A stretch of DNA of 64,000 nt. Origin: Himantopus leucocephalus (taxonomy: Eukaryota; Chordata; Aves; Charadriiformes; Recurvirostridae). How positions within the stretch are numbered: the first letter of the stretch is position 1; every line of letters begins with the position of its first letter. Below the pieces are notes generated by a model that saw only the letters and a program-made list of their open reading frames with translations, had not been told where the DNA came from and made no database searches. Positions 1 through 10,901 of this stretch are shown piece after piece. The DNA is taken from assembly GCA_003993805.1 (NCBI GenBank), contig RSEF01000031.1:59620222-59684221 (forward strand), given 5' to 3'. The position numbers and the translations under genes are program-made.

Positions 1-217
1 CCAGCTATCTTATACTTAAACAAGAACATCAGAACATCTGCCTGGAGTTAGACCAATGCTCTGCCAAGGCCTGGACCCTGTCTGTTGCAGCAGCCAATGG
101 TGCACATCTAAGGAAGAGCGTAAGAGGTTGACAAGCAGGATGTGTTCCTGTTGCATAGTAGTCCCTGCCTCCACTGAGCTGAATTTTAGTGACTTCTTGA
201 TGCTGAAGTGGTGTACA

Positions 218-364
218 CCCATTTAATAGACTTTTTCCCATTAAACTAGCACAATTGGTTCTGAATGCAAATAAACTGTTAGCATCCATGGCATAGTAGG
301 GCAAAGAATTCCACAGCTTTGCTATATATTCTTCAAGAAAGCATTTCCTTGTCTTTATTTTGAA
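218..364 (-). pseudogene. CR1-like ORF2 C-terminal remnant (old)
   Basis: On the minus strand a 126-codon open frame (29-409) contains, at about residues 16-64, a pattern typical of the extreme C-terminus of CR1-clade reverse transcriptase proteins: F-x4-RK-x-F, then KLWNSLP, then DANSL-x2-F. The better preserved CR1 at 2536-4666 in this same window shows the matching order FRLDIRKKF, HWNWLP, DVPSLEVF at its ORF2 end. Sequence outside this segment does not align with it by eye, so I limit the call to the core. No 3' octamer tail is visible nearby, and the element looks older than the other copies. The short length and low identity leave some chance of coincidence, but the spacing of three conserved blocks argues against it. 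Confidence 0.6.
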
Positions 365-409
365 CACACCATCTACCTTCTTCATTATTTTCAAATGTAT
401 TAGTGACAT

Positions 410-1506
410 AAATGATGTACAGTTTAGGTGATGAAACTGTTATGGTTGTGGCATACCAGTATTTGACAGGCAAAATAGTTTTCCTGCTGTTTTATTTATG
501 CTGTTAAAATTTTACACTTAAAATACAGAATTTTGTATTGTGGTAGCTGTAATCTGATTCCGTAAACTTTTATTTATTGCCCAGTATATTTTCATGGGAC
601 TAGCAAGGAAAACTGAAGTATGTTTGTCTTCACGGTGGAGGTTAGCATTGGTAAAATGTTACTACACAAGAAAATAAGTAATGTGAACTTTTCTTCCACG
701 CTTATACCATGAAACAATCAAAAATGTTAACTACTTAAAGGCTAATGAAGCATGTTTGGAGCACTCAGTTACAGCTGAACTGATGCAGATCAAGAGCTCT
801 AAATTAGGAGCTCTCAATTAGCAGATTCACAGTATATAGCCAAAATGGTTAAGGCAAATAAACCCAACTTTACCCTTACTATTTAATTTGCATTCCAACG
901 AACCTGGAAACTAACAATATTTTGTCAATGCTGAGGAAGAAGGGGATATAAACCAGAAATGTAGTCCTTTGTGACTCTGTGTTTTTCCTGCAGATTCCTT
1001 GCCTTAAGGAACACAGAGGGCAAAATACTGATCCCACCTAGAAGAACAAGCAAAGGTAATTTCACCATTAATGCCAGAAAATCGCAACTTTTCTTTCTTT
1101 CCACCACTGATTGCACTGTTGAGAACAAAGTAGTATTTTAAAGGCATTTAAGTGAATTACTTGCCAGCTTCCCACTGACAGAGAGCTTGGACACTACATT
1201 ACTTCAAAGTCTTTTGAAAATTTCACCCTCAGCAGTGGAGCAGTGCTGAGAAGACATCAATAAAACAGCCCCCCCAAACCAGTCAGAACTAGGCTTTGAG
1301 CTTAGTCCAAGACTAAAATGCATAGCACACATCCAAAATAGTGAGATGTAGGTAGTGTAATATTAAACAAAGGCCAGAAACTTGTGTGACATTTCCTCAA
1401 TAGATAGCTATCTTGATCAACAGATGTGGAGATTTTGACATTTGGGGTGGTTTTGGGGCAGGAAGAAAACTTCCTCTTCAGGGAAGGGGACAAATGCATG
1501 CAAGGT
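410..1506. other. Unique non-coding stretch, nothing recognised
   Basis: A/T-rich sequence with stops in all frames and no repeat I recognise. A GAGCTCT heptamer occurs twice 14 bp apart (794-800 and 808-814), which is probably chance. Confidence 0.6.
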
Positions 1507-1619
1507 ACTTGGGGATATGGTTTAGATGTGGTTTTGTCAGGTTAGGTTAATGGTTGGACTAGATGATCTGAAAGGTCCCTTCCAACCTTAACGATTCTAT
1601 GATTCTACGATTCTATGAA
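1507..1619 (+). mobile_element. CR1 3' tail fragment, plus orientation
   Basis: The segment begins with a GGGATATGGTTTAG-like block, continues with GGTTGGACTAGATGATC and AGGTCCCTTCCAACC, and ends in three ATTCTA(T/C)GA-type units. This is the 3' UTR and octamer tail of CR1. CR1 copies are commonly truncated at the 5' end because reverse transcription starts at the 3' tail and stops early. Only about 110 bp remain, with no coding sequence. The same tail type ends the nested element at 4193-4415. Confidence 0.92.
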
Positions 1620-2535
1620 AAAGACCACACACCCATCCCCACCGCCACCCCTCCACCCCCCACCACCAGCGTCCCAAAAAAAAGAGGTCTAACAATGCCC
1701 CTACTCTTCATCAGGAATAGAAGCAGTGGCAAGCAAGTTGGACTCTGACCACCCTTGGTGAAACCAGAACCCATGAACTTGTGCAACAGAGCAAACATTG
1801 CAATACCAATAAATAGTAGCGAACAATAATAATGTCCTCTGTCCAAAGCTTTTGTTAAAGCTCAGGGAACTGTTGGATGCCCTCATTTCACTGGCAACCA
1901 ACTTATAGCAGGTAGATCGTCTTCAATATTCAGTCCTTTTGGTTAACAGCTGCCTAGTATCTGATCAATTTCATCACCTCTAATTTTCATCTTGAGGCCC
2001 TGCTCTGGTTTCATTTTGTTTCACACATTAGAATTTCATTGAACTCAACAGATACATAGATATTTAAATTAGGGGCAAGTTCAAAATAGTTTCTTCTGTC
2101 CCAGATGCATGCACCCCCAATGAAGTTACTTCTCCTTATTCAATATCCATATACTTGTTTTATACACTATACATAGTATCAGGACACTGCCACTTAGGAT
2201 TTTTTTGTTGCATCATTCAACTTTTTTTTCATGCACTATTCACTTTTATTAGGAGACTATAATAATACAATTACACTAAAATAATACAATGAGGCAGTGA
2301 GTAACGATTGCTTTTGACAGTTGCCAGTGGTTCAGAAAATATATCTTTGCAGTACTAGCACTCAAATTCCAGGTGTAACATGTCAAACAGTTAACTCAGT
2401 GGGCCAATACTCCTCTCCAAGCTACCGGACGTATTAAAAAAAAATATCACTGGCATGAGAACAGTGGGATATCTCTTCAACTATACAGACAAAACCAGGT
2501 GCAACTAAAGCAATATTGTTAGCAACCAGTTAATT
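1620..2535. other. Unique non-coding stretch with CCACC-rich run
   Basis: Directly after the CR1 tail, about 1628-1668 is a cytosine-rich run of CCACC and CCATC words with almost no T. The rest is A/T-rich, with a short imperfect repeat of ATAATACAAT near 2262-2291. No coding signal is visible. Confidence 0.6.
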
Positions 2536-2629
2536 ATAGAATCACAGACTCATAGAGTAGTTTGGCTTGGAAGGGACCTTTAAAGGTCATGTAGTTCAAC
2601 CCCCCTGCAATAAGCAGGGAGGTCTTCCA

Positions 2630-4666
2630 CTAGATCAGGTTGCTCAAAGCCCTGTCCAGCCTGACGTTGAATACTTCCAGGGATGGGACATCTACCACCT
2701 CTCTGGGCAACCAGTTCCAGTGCCTCACCACCCTATTTTTAAAAAATTTCTTCCTTATATCTAGTCTGAATCTACCCTCTTTTTGTTTAAAACCATTATC
2801 CCTTGTCCTATTGCAGCAGACTTTACTAAAAAATTTGTCTCCGTCTTTCTTATAAACCCCCTTTAAGTACAGAAAGGCTGCAATAAGGTCTCCCTTCTCT
2901 TCTACAGGCTGAACAATGCCATCTGTCTCAGCCTGTCTTCACAGGAAAGGTCTTCCAGCCCTCTGATCATTTTTGTGGCCTCCTCTGGACTTGCTCCAAC
3001 AGGCTCATGTATTTCCTGTGGTGAGGGTTCCAGAGCTGGATGCAGTAATCCAGGTAGGGTGTCACCAGAGCACAGTATAGGGGCAGAATCACCTCCTTTG
3101 ACCTGCTGGCCACACTTCTTTTGATGCAGCCTAGGATGCGGTTGGCTTTCTGTGAGTCCACATTGTCAGCTCATGTTGAGCTGCTCATCCACCGACACAT
3201 CCAAGTCCTTCTCCTCAGGGCTGCTCTCAATCCCTTCATCCCCCAGCTGGTATTGATACTGGGGTTTGCCCCAACCTGCTTGCAGGACCCTGTACTTGGT
3301 GTTCTTGAACCTCATAAGGTTCACGAGGGCCCACTTCTCAAGCCTGTCCAGATCCCTCTGGATCATATCCCATCCCTCAGGCACGTCAGCTGCACCATTC
3401 AGCTTGGTGTCATCTGCAAACTTGCTGAGGTGCACTCAATCCCACTGTCTATGTTGCTGATGAAAATACTAAACAGTACAGACCCCTGAGGGACACCAGT
3501 TGTCACAGGTCTCCATCCAGACATTGAGCCGTTGAACACTACCCTCTGGATGTGACCACCCAAACAATTCCTTATCCACCAAAGAGTCCACCCATCAAAT
3601 CCTCTCTAATTTGAAGAGAAGGATGTTCTGGGGGATCATGTCAAAGGCCTTACAGAATTTCAGATAGGTGACATCCATAGCTCTTCCCTTGTCCACTGAT
3701 GTAGTTGCTTCATCACAGAAGGTCACTAGTTTGGTCAGGCAAGACTTGCCCTTGGTGAAGCCATGCTGGCTGTCTCAAATCACCTCCCTGTCCTCTATGT
3801 GCCTTAGCATAGCTTCTAGGAGGATCTGTTCCATGATCCTCCCAGGCACAGAGGTGAGGCTGACAGGTTGGTAGTTACCAGGATCCTCCTTTCTACCCTT
3901 TTTAAAAATGGGTGCAATGTTTCCCTTTTTCCAGTCACTGGGGACTTCACCTCACTGCCATGACTTTTCAAATATCATGGAGAGTGTCTTGGCAATTACA
4001 TCAGCTGATTCCCTCAGGAGTCTGGAATGCATCTCATCAGATCCCATAGACTTCTGTATCTTCAGGTTCCTCAGGTGGTCTTGAACCTGATTTTCTCTTA
4101 CAGGGAGGGACTTTACTCCCCCAGTCCCTGCCTTGAGGTCCATCCACTCAAGAGGTGTGGGGAGAGAGGTTGCCAGTGAAGACTGAGGCAAATTGTGTGG
4201 TGAGCAGGACTAGGGAAGTGGTCATTCCCTTGTACTCAGCACTGTTGAGGCCCCACCTCAAGTACTGTGTTCAGTTTTGGGCCCCTCACTACAAGAAAGA
4301 TGTGATGCTTAGGGACATGGTTTAGTGGTGGTTTTGGCAGTGTTAGGTTGATGGTTGGACTCAATGGTCTTCAAGGTCCCTTCCAACCTAGACAATTCTA
4401 TGATTCTATCTTATGAAAAAAGTTGCTGAGTACCTCATCCTTCTGCTTGTCTGTTGTTACCAGTTTGCCAGTCATGTTCATGGGGGGGGGTACACTTTCT
4501 TTGACCTTCCTTTTCTGGCTGTCATACCTATAGAATCCCTTCTTATTATTCTTTGTGTCCCTTGCCAAGTTCAGCTCCTTGGCCTTCCCTTCAGCTTCCT
4601 TGGCCTTGGCCTTCCTGACCCTGTCTCTATACAACTGGGCAACGTCCCTATACTCTTCCCAGGATG
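2630..4666 (-). pseudogene. CR1 ORF2 pseudogene (reverse transcriptase part)
   Basis: CR1 ORF2 normally encodes an APE-type endonuclease followed by a reverse transcriptase used for target-primed insertion. Here only the RT side remains. Reading from 4634 down: a linker piece with KDTKNNKKGFYRY-like residues (4416-4634), the pre-RT piece with [16 protein letters not shown] (3952-4191), a damaged palm region, then a frame with the catalytic box [10 protein letters not shown] (about 3403-3423), then the C-terminal region with LPLYCALVTPYLDYC and MIRGLEDL, ending HWNWLPREVV and DRALSNLI before a TAG at 2630-2632. The FADD box is intact, but the frame changes at least three times and the reading is interrupted by the nested insertion. 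It cannot make a protein. Confidence 0.92.
4193..4415 (+). mobile_element. Internally deleted CR1 nested in an older CR1
   Basis: This plus-strand insert has two parts. About 4208-4305 encodes the late RT segment [24 protein letters not shown], matching the LPLYCALVTPYLDYC region of the host copy. About 4311-4411 is the CR1 3' UTR with GGTTGGACTCAATGGTC and the tail ATTCTATGATTCTAT. The several hundred bases that normally separate these parts are absent. On both sides the minus-strand CR1 resumes (ACTGAGGCAAA before, AAAAAAGTTGCTGAGTACCTC after), so this copy inserted later. Any target duplication is limited to a few A residues, which fits CR1, which makes short or no duplications. Confidence 0.9.
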
Positions 4667-6204
4667 TATGAAGGTAATTTAGCTGGAACTATAGTGACTT
4701 AATGAGTGTCCTGTTTTTCCTCTGTATTGTATGGGAGTGAATAGCTAATTAAATCCAATTAAGCCTTTCTTTACATGTTACTTTGTACATGCCGCAGGGA
4801 TTTTTCCCATGCTAAAAGTCACTGTGGTTTTCCATGGCATGAACTCATTTTTCAAGTATGCAGTAGTATCTATCACTGTATGAGTTTATACTTCTCAGTC
4901 GTGTAACATCACTGACTACAGCTATCATTCATTTTGACCACTAAACCATCTGGCAATTCCTGCCCCAAATCATTGACTTCTATATCAACCAGTCATGCAT
5001 AAAAACCGTAAAATTAAACCCCAGAGGACCATTACATGGATGCTCTGCTATAATCATGGTTAAATTAGCCTTCCAAATTCCACCTTATGTTGGTATAAAA
5101 TATGCTTTTACAGCACATGGTGTTCAAAAGGCCTAGAAATTTCATTTTAAATTTCAACTTAATCTCTTGCATCTTTATACTTACCTTGGAAGAAAATATA
5201 TATCTTTAGTGAAAATTGTCTTTTTTTAAAGCAGGGATTTTTATTCTTTTGCAACTTACATAAAGTGACATAAAAAAATCACTGAAGATGTGTTTGAGAG
5301 GTTTTATTAATTTCTTATTAAGATGGCATTTTTGAGACTTTTAGTTCCATTTATACCTATGGTTTATGAACACACAGTGGCAAGAAGGCTTAACAGAAAC
5401 CATGAGTAGTCTTCATCAACACCTTTTTATGACATAATTTGTACAACATGTTACTTAAACCACAAGAAATAAACTGTAATGCTTAAGTTTACTACACTTG
5501 TGGTCTTCCAGATCATCTGTTTTGCTTCTTTTGCTGAAGAAAATATTACAGGCAGTAGAAGGTGCACTGTTGGAAAGGTAAAAACAAGAGTTTCTTTGAC
5601 ATCTAGCTTCACAGTGAAAGGTTGCTAGGAAATTGTCATAAATGCCACCTGAGATCAATTTGTTACTCGTGCCTGCCCTCCATAGACAGCTGTAAAATAC
5701 CTGCTAAAATTGCAATGGACCAATATTTTCATCTTCAGAACTTAATGACAAAAAGGAGGGGATTTTAGGGACAATCAGTCTCGGAGAAATCATCAGGAAT
5801 ATAAAACATATGGTGGTGCGATGCCATACAAATCTTCAACTCAAAAAATAAGTCCAACAACTGTCTTTTCTCATGAAGTTTCAGGGGTCTGAGAAAAATC
5901 CTCAGACTTTGGTCCAGCTGATGTCAGCTGGAAGAGTCTTCAATGACAAGCAGGAAAGAGAGGGAGTGGAAAAGAGGGAGAAAATGGTCAGCGCCCATCC
6001 CAACCAGTCTGACCCCATAGACTAGCATGAGAAATCACGGAACATTAAAGGTTTGATAAAAGATGAAAAGTGCCTAGAAAGCCTCAGATGTAGACAGCGC
6101 TAAAGGCATTTTTGTTGCTTAACTTCAGAGATGGCTGGCCAAGACATGCTTGCATCTGGTGCTGGAATGTAACTTCCTCATCATTAGCATTTTCCCCCTT
6201 AATC
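4667..6204. other. Unique non-coding stretch, nothing recognised
   Basis: A/T-rich and stop-dense on both strands. No tail, LTR edge, splice-flanked coding block or RNA gene could be seen. Confidence 0.6.
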
Positions 6205-6400
6205 TCACTAGTGCGCAGTCGAGTGAGTTCAGCTGCCGTGTGTTTGCCCACTCGCTGTGCTTGTTGTGTGGGAGCGGTTAAACCTCTTGCCAGAACGGAG
6301 CTGTGCAGTCCAGCTCACTGAAATCTGCCTCCTAAACGGCAGTGCTGAGGAGGGGGGAAGGCTGGGCGGCGGGAGCGTCGTGCTTTTGCGGTCAGTATTT
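6205..6400. promoter_or_regulatory. CpG-rich patch, possible small CpG island
   Basis: Within about 200 bp I count roughly fourteen CpG dinucleotides (for example GTGCGCAGTCGAG, GGAGCGG, GGCGGCGGGAGCGTCGTG), against long flanks with almost none. G+C also rises. In vertebrates, unmethylated CpG clusters mark promoters or some enhancers. No coding exon or clear TATA box is attached, and short overlapping frames here are not recognisable proteins. It could be a non-coding RNA promoter, a distal element or a chance GC patch. Confidence 0.35.
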
Positions 6401-6954
6401 CATGCCTGGTCAGCTGCATCCCACCCTACCCAAAAATATTTTATGCAGAACTAATTTTATTGTGAGAAAAGAATTTCAGGGGCTGTTACCATACCTGTGA
6501 TATTTGAAATATGAATTCGAAATTCACAGCTTATCAATAAAAACACATTGACTTTGATAGAGGTTGTCTGGTGAATTCAAACACAGCAGCACAAACATTT
6601 ACTTACATCATGTTCACAGCTGATAAACTGCAGTTGCTAACAGTTTGTTAATTAGATCGTAGTTAAGCTTTGTCCTTCCTGCTTTTGTGCAAACCTTTAA
6701 CATTTGAGGGTGCAATTTGCATGCATCAGCCAACACAAGCAGTAAAGGAAGTGCTTGTTTAGGTAGTAGGATAAGGAGGTGCTCTCTCCACTTTTGGGTT
6801 TTAGTGGCCACAGAGGTACCAGTTCCCAGGATTCATAGCTGCTGCTTATTCAGGCAGCTCTGTGGTTTGCGCTGCATATTAATTTCTGTCCAACATGGGA
6901 ATTCAATTTGTACTGTACATTTCATTTCTTCACAGATTTAGATTTATTTCATGT
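6401..6954. other. Unique non-coding stretch, nothing recognised
   Basis: A/T-rich sequence without recognisable repeat or coding content between the CpG-rich patch and the regulatory-looking block. Confidence 0.55.
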
Positions 6955-7610
6955 TCTCTGCTTTTAATTAACTCTCTGGCACAGCTGCTGGACAGGATAT
7001 AAAAACTCATTGCTCTCCCTGCCTTACGAGTACACCACCAATCATTTACCGCTTAGATGGTGGTGCAGGAGCTATCAGTTTCCATGGCAACCAGGGCCGT
7101 GGTGATTGATTCCTTGCCAGTGTGGCATCACCACAGGGAGCGAGGCTTGTGATTTTTGTATGCTTGCAACATCCATCTAATTAAAATGGGATTAGAGAAT
7201 CATCCCTGTATATGTTCAACAACTGCACTGCAATCCATTTATGTAAATGTCAACTCTATTCAACACAGTAGTTGAAGTGTTTATGAAGAAACAGTTGCTT
7301 TGCTCCCAGTGTCTTGCAATGGGTGGGAGGGGAATAAAAAGAGAAAGAGAGAAAAATGTATACAGCCTTATTTTGGCTACAAAAAAAACCCCAAATCCTT
7401 TCACTGATGCTCAATCACTATGCAAATCGTATCCTGTTTCCGAATCTGAATCATGACTATAGGGAGCAAAGATGGCAGAGCTGTTAACGGCTTTGCTGAT
7501 GTGCTCATGGCTAACCCAGGAAAATGTGCTGAGCCTGTCCTGGAAATTCATTAATTAATTTAGTGTGTATGAATTATTTATTTGTCAAAAGCCTTTAATT
7601 CATATGATTG
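6955..7610. promoter_or_regulatory. Candidate conserved non-coding/enhancer block
   Basis: This non-repetitive stretch contains several binding-site-like words close together: an RFX X-box-like GTTTCCATGGCAAC (7078-7091; 13 of 14 positions fit GTNRCCNNRGYAAC), a homeodomain-type TCTAATTAAAA near 7176, TTAATTAA-type cores near 7550-7560, and TAATTCATATGATTGATTTT near 7596-7615. It has no coding frame. The call is inference from composition and motif density only; cross-species alignment has not been done. Confidence 0.3.
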
Positions 7611-9009
7611 ATTTTAGTTCAGTGCCATCTCCTGAGAGCAAAGTAATCCTGTGCTCTCATAATTTTTCTTTCATAGAGCATTCCTCAAGTCTTATAACGG
7701 TTACTTGGAAATTTGTGAAGTCTTTACAGATCAGGCAAGATGACAGATCTGTAGTATGCAAGGAGACTTTAGATGAAAAGAGAAGCTTTGGGATTTTTTG
7801 GAAGGCTAAAAGTGAAGCCAGGTTCTTTGGAGGATCGCTAGATGTAAATGCAAAGGAAAAAAAGAGAAAGAAAAGGACAGAGGGTGACTGATCTGTTAGG
7901 ATTTTTTCTTTATCTATCACCGTTTCTTCTGCATAACGCTGACAAAATAGTCTGTTAACATGAAAAATGACAGTTTGCAGTACCTAATGGTCTCATGTCT
8001 GTATGCATTTCATTTTGCAATCTACTTCTGTATTACAAAACTTAGAACCATTGTATAAATTATAGATAAAATTAATAGCCCATGGGATTTTATCTAAAAG
8101 CCCATTGATACTAGTCACATGGCTAATTTTTTAAAAAAGGCTATTTCCTCTCACAATAGAAGAAAATTGACTGTATAGCAGGCAACAATATACAGATGGT
8201 AGAAATGCCATGTACCACACAGGAATGCTGTGTTTTATCATGTTTGTATAATAAAATCCTCCCTCGTGAACCAATCCAGCCCTGGTCTGGGAGGCCAGGA
8301 ATCACAGTGTCAGAAAACAAAGATGAACGATTTTGGTACAGAGGAATCATTCTGGTGGGACAGCAGCGAAAAACCTGAGCTACTGGTCGGAAGTACAGAA
8401 ACGGCAACAATCAGGATGAGAACATACTGGGTCTTTCTGAATGAAATCTCCCTGAAGTTTCTAACAAATCCATCCTGCCAAGTTACCTGAGGGGACATAC
8501 GTGGTGCAGCAACCCATCCTGCCCTCCAGAGAGATTTGGGTCCCTCTGGGAGGAGACAGATCTTCTGGTTGAACATCGGGGCTCCTAGCCACAAAGGTAA
8601 AGAGTATTTAGCTTTCTTCAGTCCCCAGTACTTACACAGGTTTCATACATAGCTCCTTTTATGTCCAGATGTACCTGAACTTGAGGAATAACTCCTTAGT
8701 GCAAACCAAGCCTGCAGAGGAAAGCAGAAATCCATCTCTTCACCTTGCAAAACGTGGATGCTCAGGATGCTCAGGATGAAAACTCAGCCAGGCACAGGTC
8801 ATACATTGCTACCTCTTCCGTGTCCCTTTGACAAGTAAATCACTGTCACCATAGCTGTGAAGCTATTGCAAGTCCTTCCACAGAAACTGTACAGGTGTGG
8901 GACTGAAGACTGGCTGTACCTCACGCATGCTATGGTAATAAGTGCCACACCACTTTAGTTCAAAATTGCTTAATCCACGTTATTGTGCATCCAAAAAAAC
9001 CCCCTGAAA
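7611..9009. other. Unique non-coding stretch, nothing recognised
   Basis: No repeat or gene seen. A purine-rich run lies near 7845-7885. Short frames overlap on both strands between 8140 and 8600 without any recognisable protein. A 9-bp word ATGCTCAGG is doubled near 8758-8775. Confidence 0.55.
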
Positions 9010-9042
9010 ACAACAACAAACAAACAAACAAAAAAACCCAAA
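9010..9042 (+). repeat. (CAAA)n microsatellite
   Basis: A short run of CAA and CAAA units passing into an A/C-rich tail. Simple-sequence DNA, probably length-variable. Confidence 0.85.
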
Positions 9043-10877
9043 ACCCACAGAAAAAGACAAAGCTAGTAGCAATAAAAAAATCTCTAGGCATGTTCCTGCC
9101 AAACTGAAATCCCTGTCTTCCTCCTCAGGGTAAGCCCAGGAGGCATTCGATGATCTTGCCTTTTGATGCATTTTACCTGATAGAGAACAATCCTTCATTC
9201 AGGACTGAATGTCTCCCGGGTGGGAATCAGTCTTTGAGAGATTTTTGGGGCTTGCACTTTGTTTTGTTACAGAGAGGGGCTAGCGGTTCTCTCAGAACCT
9301 TAAAGACAGCACTCCCTGTATGTTAAAACATCCCGATTACACCTGCCTGGACTTTCTTCTCCTTCCATATCACATGAGTTCTTGCACTTGAACAGGAAAA
9401 TGCTTTGGAACTATATTATCCAAAAATTCAAGCAGCTAGAAAATAATGTCTCAACTGAAACATCTTAAATTGAATAATTAGCCTAATAAATCCTAAATTT
9501 CTTGTGAAATGATGATCAGTTGTTCCCCAAAATAGTAGATTAAAAATTTTTTAAATCTACAGACAGAGGCTGAAGGGCACTAAGGAGAAAATTTTAAAAT
9601 ATTTTCTCTGCAAAACAGAAGGAATATTTTCCTAAACAAATACAAAGAAGATTCAGTATTCTTTTCAAAAGTTACTATGCCAAATTTGCAAATCTGATTT
9701 AACTACTGAAGTGGAAGAGCAGATTCCTATCCCTGCCCCAAATACTTTTCACAACATAACCGTCCATATGGTTTCAACACCACCAGCTCTAGAATATTCT
9801 GGAATTATGCTGTGTTAAATGTGGTGAATGGCCGGTTCTTCTGTGTAATGCTTCTGCAGATGATGCAGCTTTTCACCAGCAAGCAGGAGTGCATTTCTGT
9901 GCAACTTCATACGCTGCACAGCAATGGAAACTAGAAAAGGTCCCTCAAGCATTGTGAGTAAGGTTTCAGGAGTTTAACAGTATGCTGTCTGGTTTTTAGG
10001 TGGACAAATTAAAATTGGAAACTGAGGTCTTTATGTGTGATTTTAAAAATGCACATATTTTTCCATTCATTTAACTCCACATTGACCCACTGCTGCATTA
10101 GGATTAGCTAGCTTGCCTCTCTCCCTTGGCTCGATATCAGAGGCACTCCAGGCACTACACTTACTAGTAATAGTTAAAGCTGATGCTGAATCAGTCCCAT
10201 ATTTGTAAGTAGCACGCTCTTGCTATTTCCCTCTTCAGAAACAGGACTAACTCAAGGTGATACAGTTAACCTATACAACAGTATGTATAGGATTGCCCTG
10301 AGGTTGAGTAAAATAATGTTGCTGAAGAGAAGAATCTTGGGAAATAACTGTTCAAATTATTAGGTGAAAAATTTTAAAGATTTTAAAATAAGAAATACAG
10401 TACAAGAAACAAGATTCAGACTGTGAATCAACCAAGTAAAATAACTAAAATAACAGCAATAAAGCTCAGTGTTTTAAAACAAAATATTGCAATGAAAATA
10501 AAGTTATGTAGAGAATGGAGACTCAGTCTCCTTGTGTGTAGCCAAAATCCTTCATATTCCAACAGACAAAATGATCTACTTCAGTTAGGTCCCCCGCTTC
10601 CTTTTCCAGCCACGCCATCCTGCTGTCGTTCATCCCTTCCAGTCAGCTGAATATGCTGACCAGGGAAAGGTGCCAATCAAACATCTGCGTCCTCTGCCTG
10701 CAGAGCAGCTTGTAAGGACAACACACCAACAAACTTCTGTACCTCCTTGCTGCAGCTCAGATGTGCTGTGGAGGAACCATTGGAAACAGTACTTAGTATT
10801 TCTTCTTAACCAGTCCTTGGTGCCCCTGATGAACTCAGAATACTTCTTGTCACCTATTAGCATCAAATACAAGTACC
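9043..10877. other. Unique non-coding stretch, nothing firm
   Basis: No gene or mobile element recognised. About 9780-9990 is less A/T-biased than its flanks and lacks repeats, so it might be conserved non-coding DNA, but nothing specific supports that. Confidence 0.55.
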
Positions 10878-10901
10878 NCCATTTTGTTTTTTTTTTTTTT
10901 T
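10878..10901. repeat. Single ambiguous base next to a T15 run
   Basis: An N at 10878 is followed by ATTTTG and then fifteen T residues (10887-10901). Homopolymers are a common cause of low-quality consensus calls. Confidence 0.85.

Larger units (their letters stand above)
2536..4666 (-). mobile_element. 5'-truncated CR1 LINE, minus orientation, with nested insertion
   Basis: The left edge carries the inverted octamer tail (ATAGAATCACAGACTCATAGAG), followed leftmost-to-right by the 3' UTR, the ORF2 C-terminus, the reverse transcriptase, and the linker between endonuclease and reverse transcriptase, all read on the minus strand. The element stops near 4666, just upstream of the RT domain, so the endonuclease and ORF1 are missing: a usual 5' truncation. 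It is split at about 4192/4416 by another CR1 in plus orientation. Several frameshifts and stops make it non-functional. The 5' border is placed where similarity to the linker seen in other CR1 copies ends. Confidence 0.95.

Noticed and set aside
29..409. A 126-codon minus frame as a host gene
   Set aside because: Its only recognisable part is the CR1-type C-terminus; there is no promoter, splice pattern or intact domain.
2567..2855. Plus-strand frames (65-71 codons) over the CR1 3' end as genes
   Set aside because: They are antisense readings of the CR1 ORF2 C-terminus and 3' UTR; the same shadow frames recur at the CR1 copies at 14568 and 46259.
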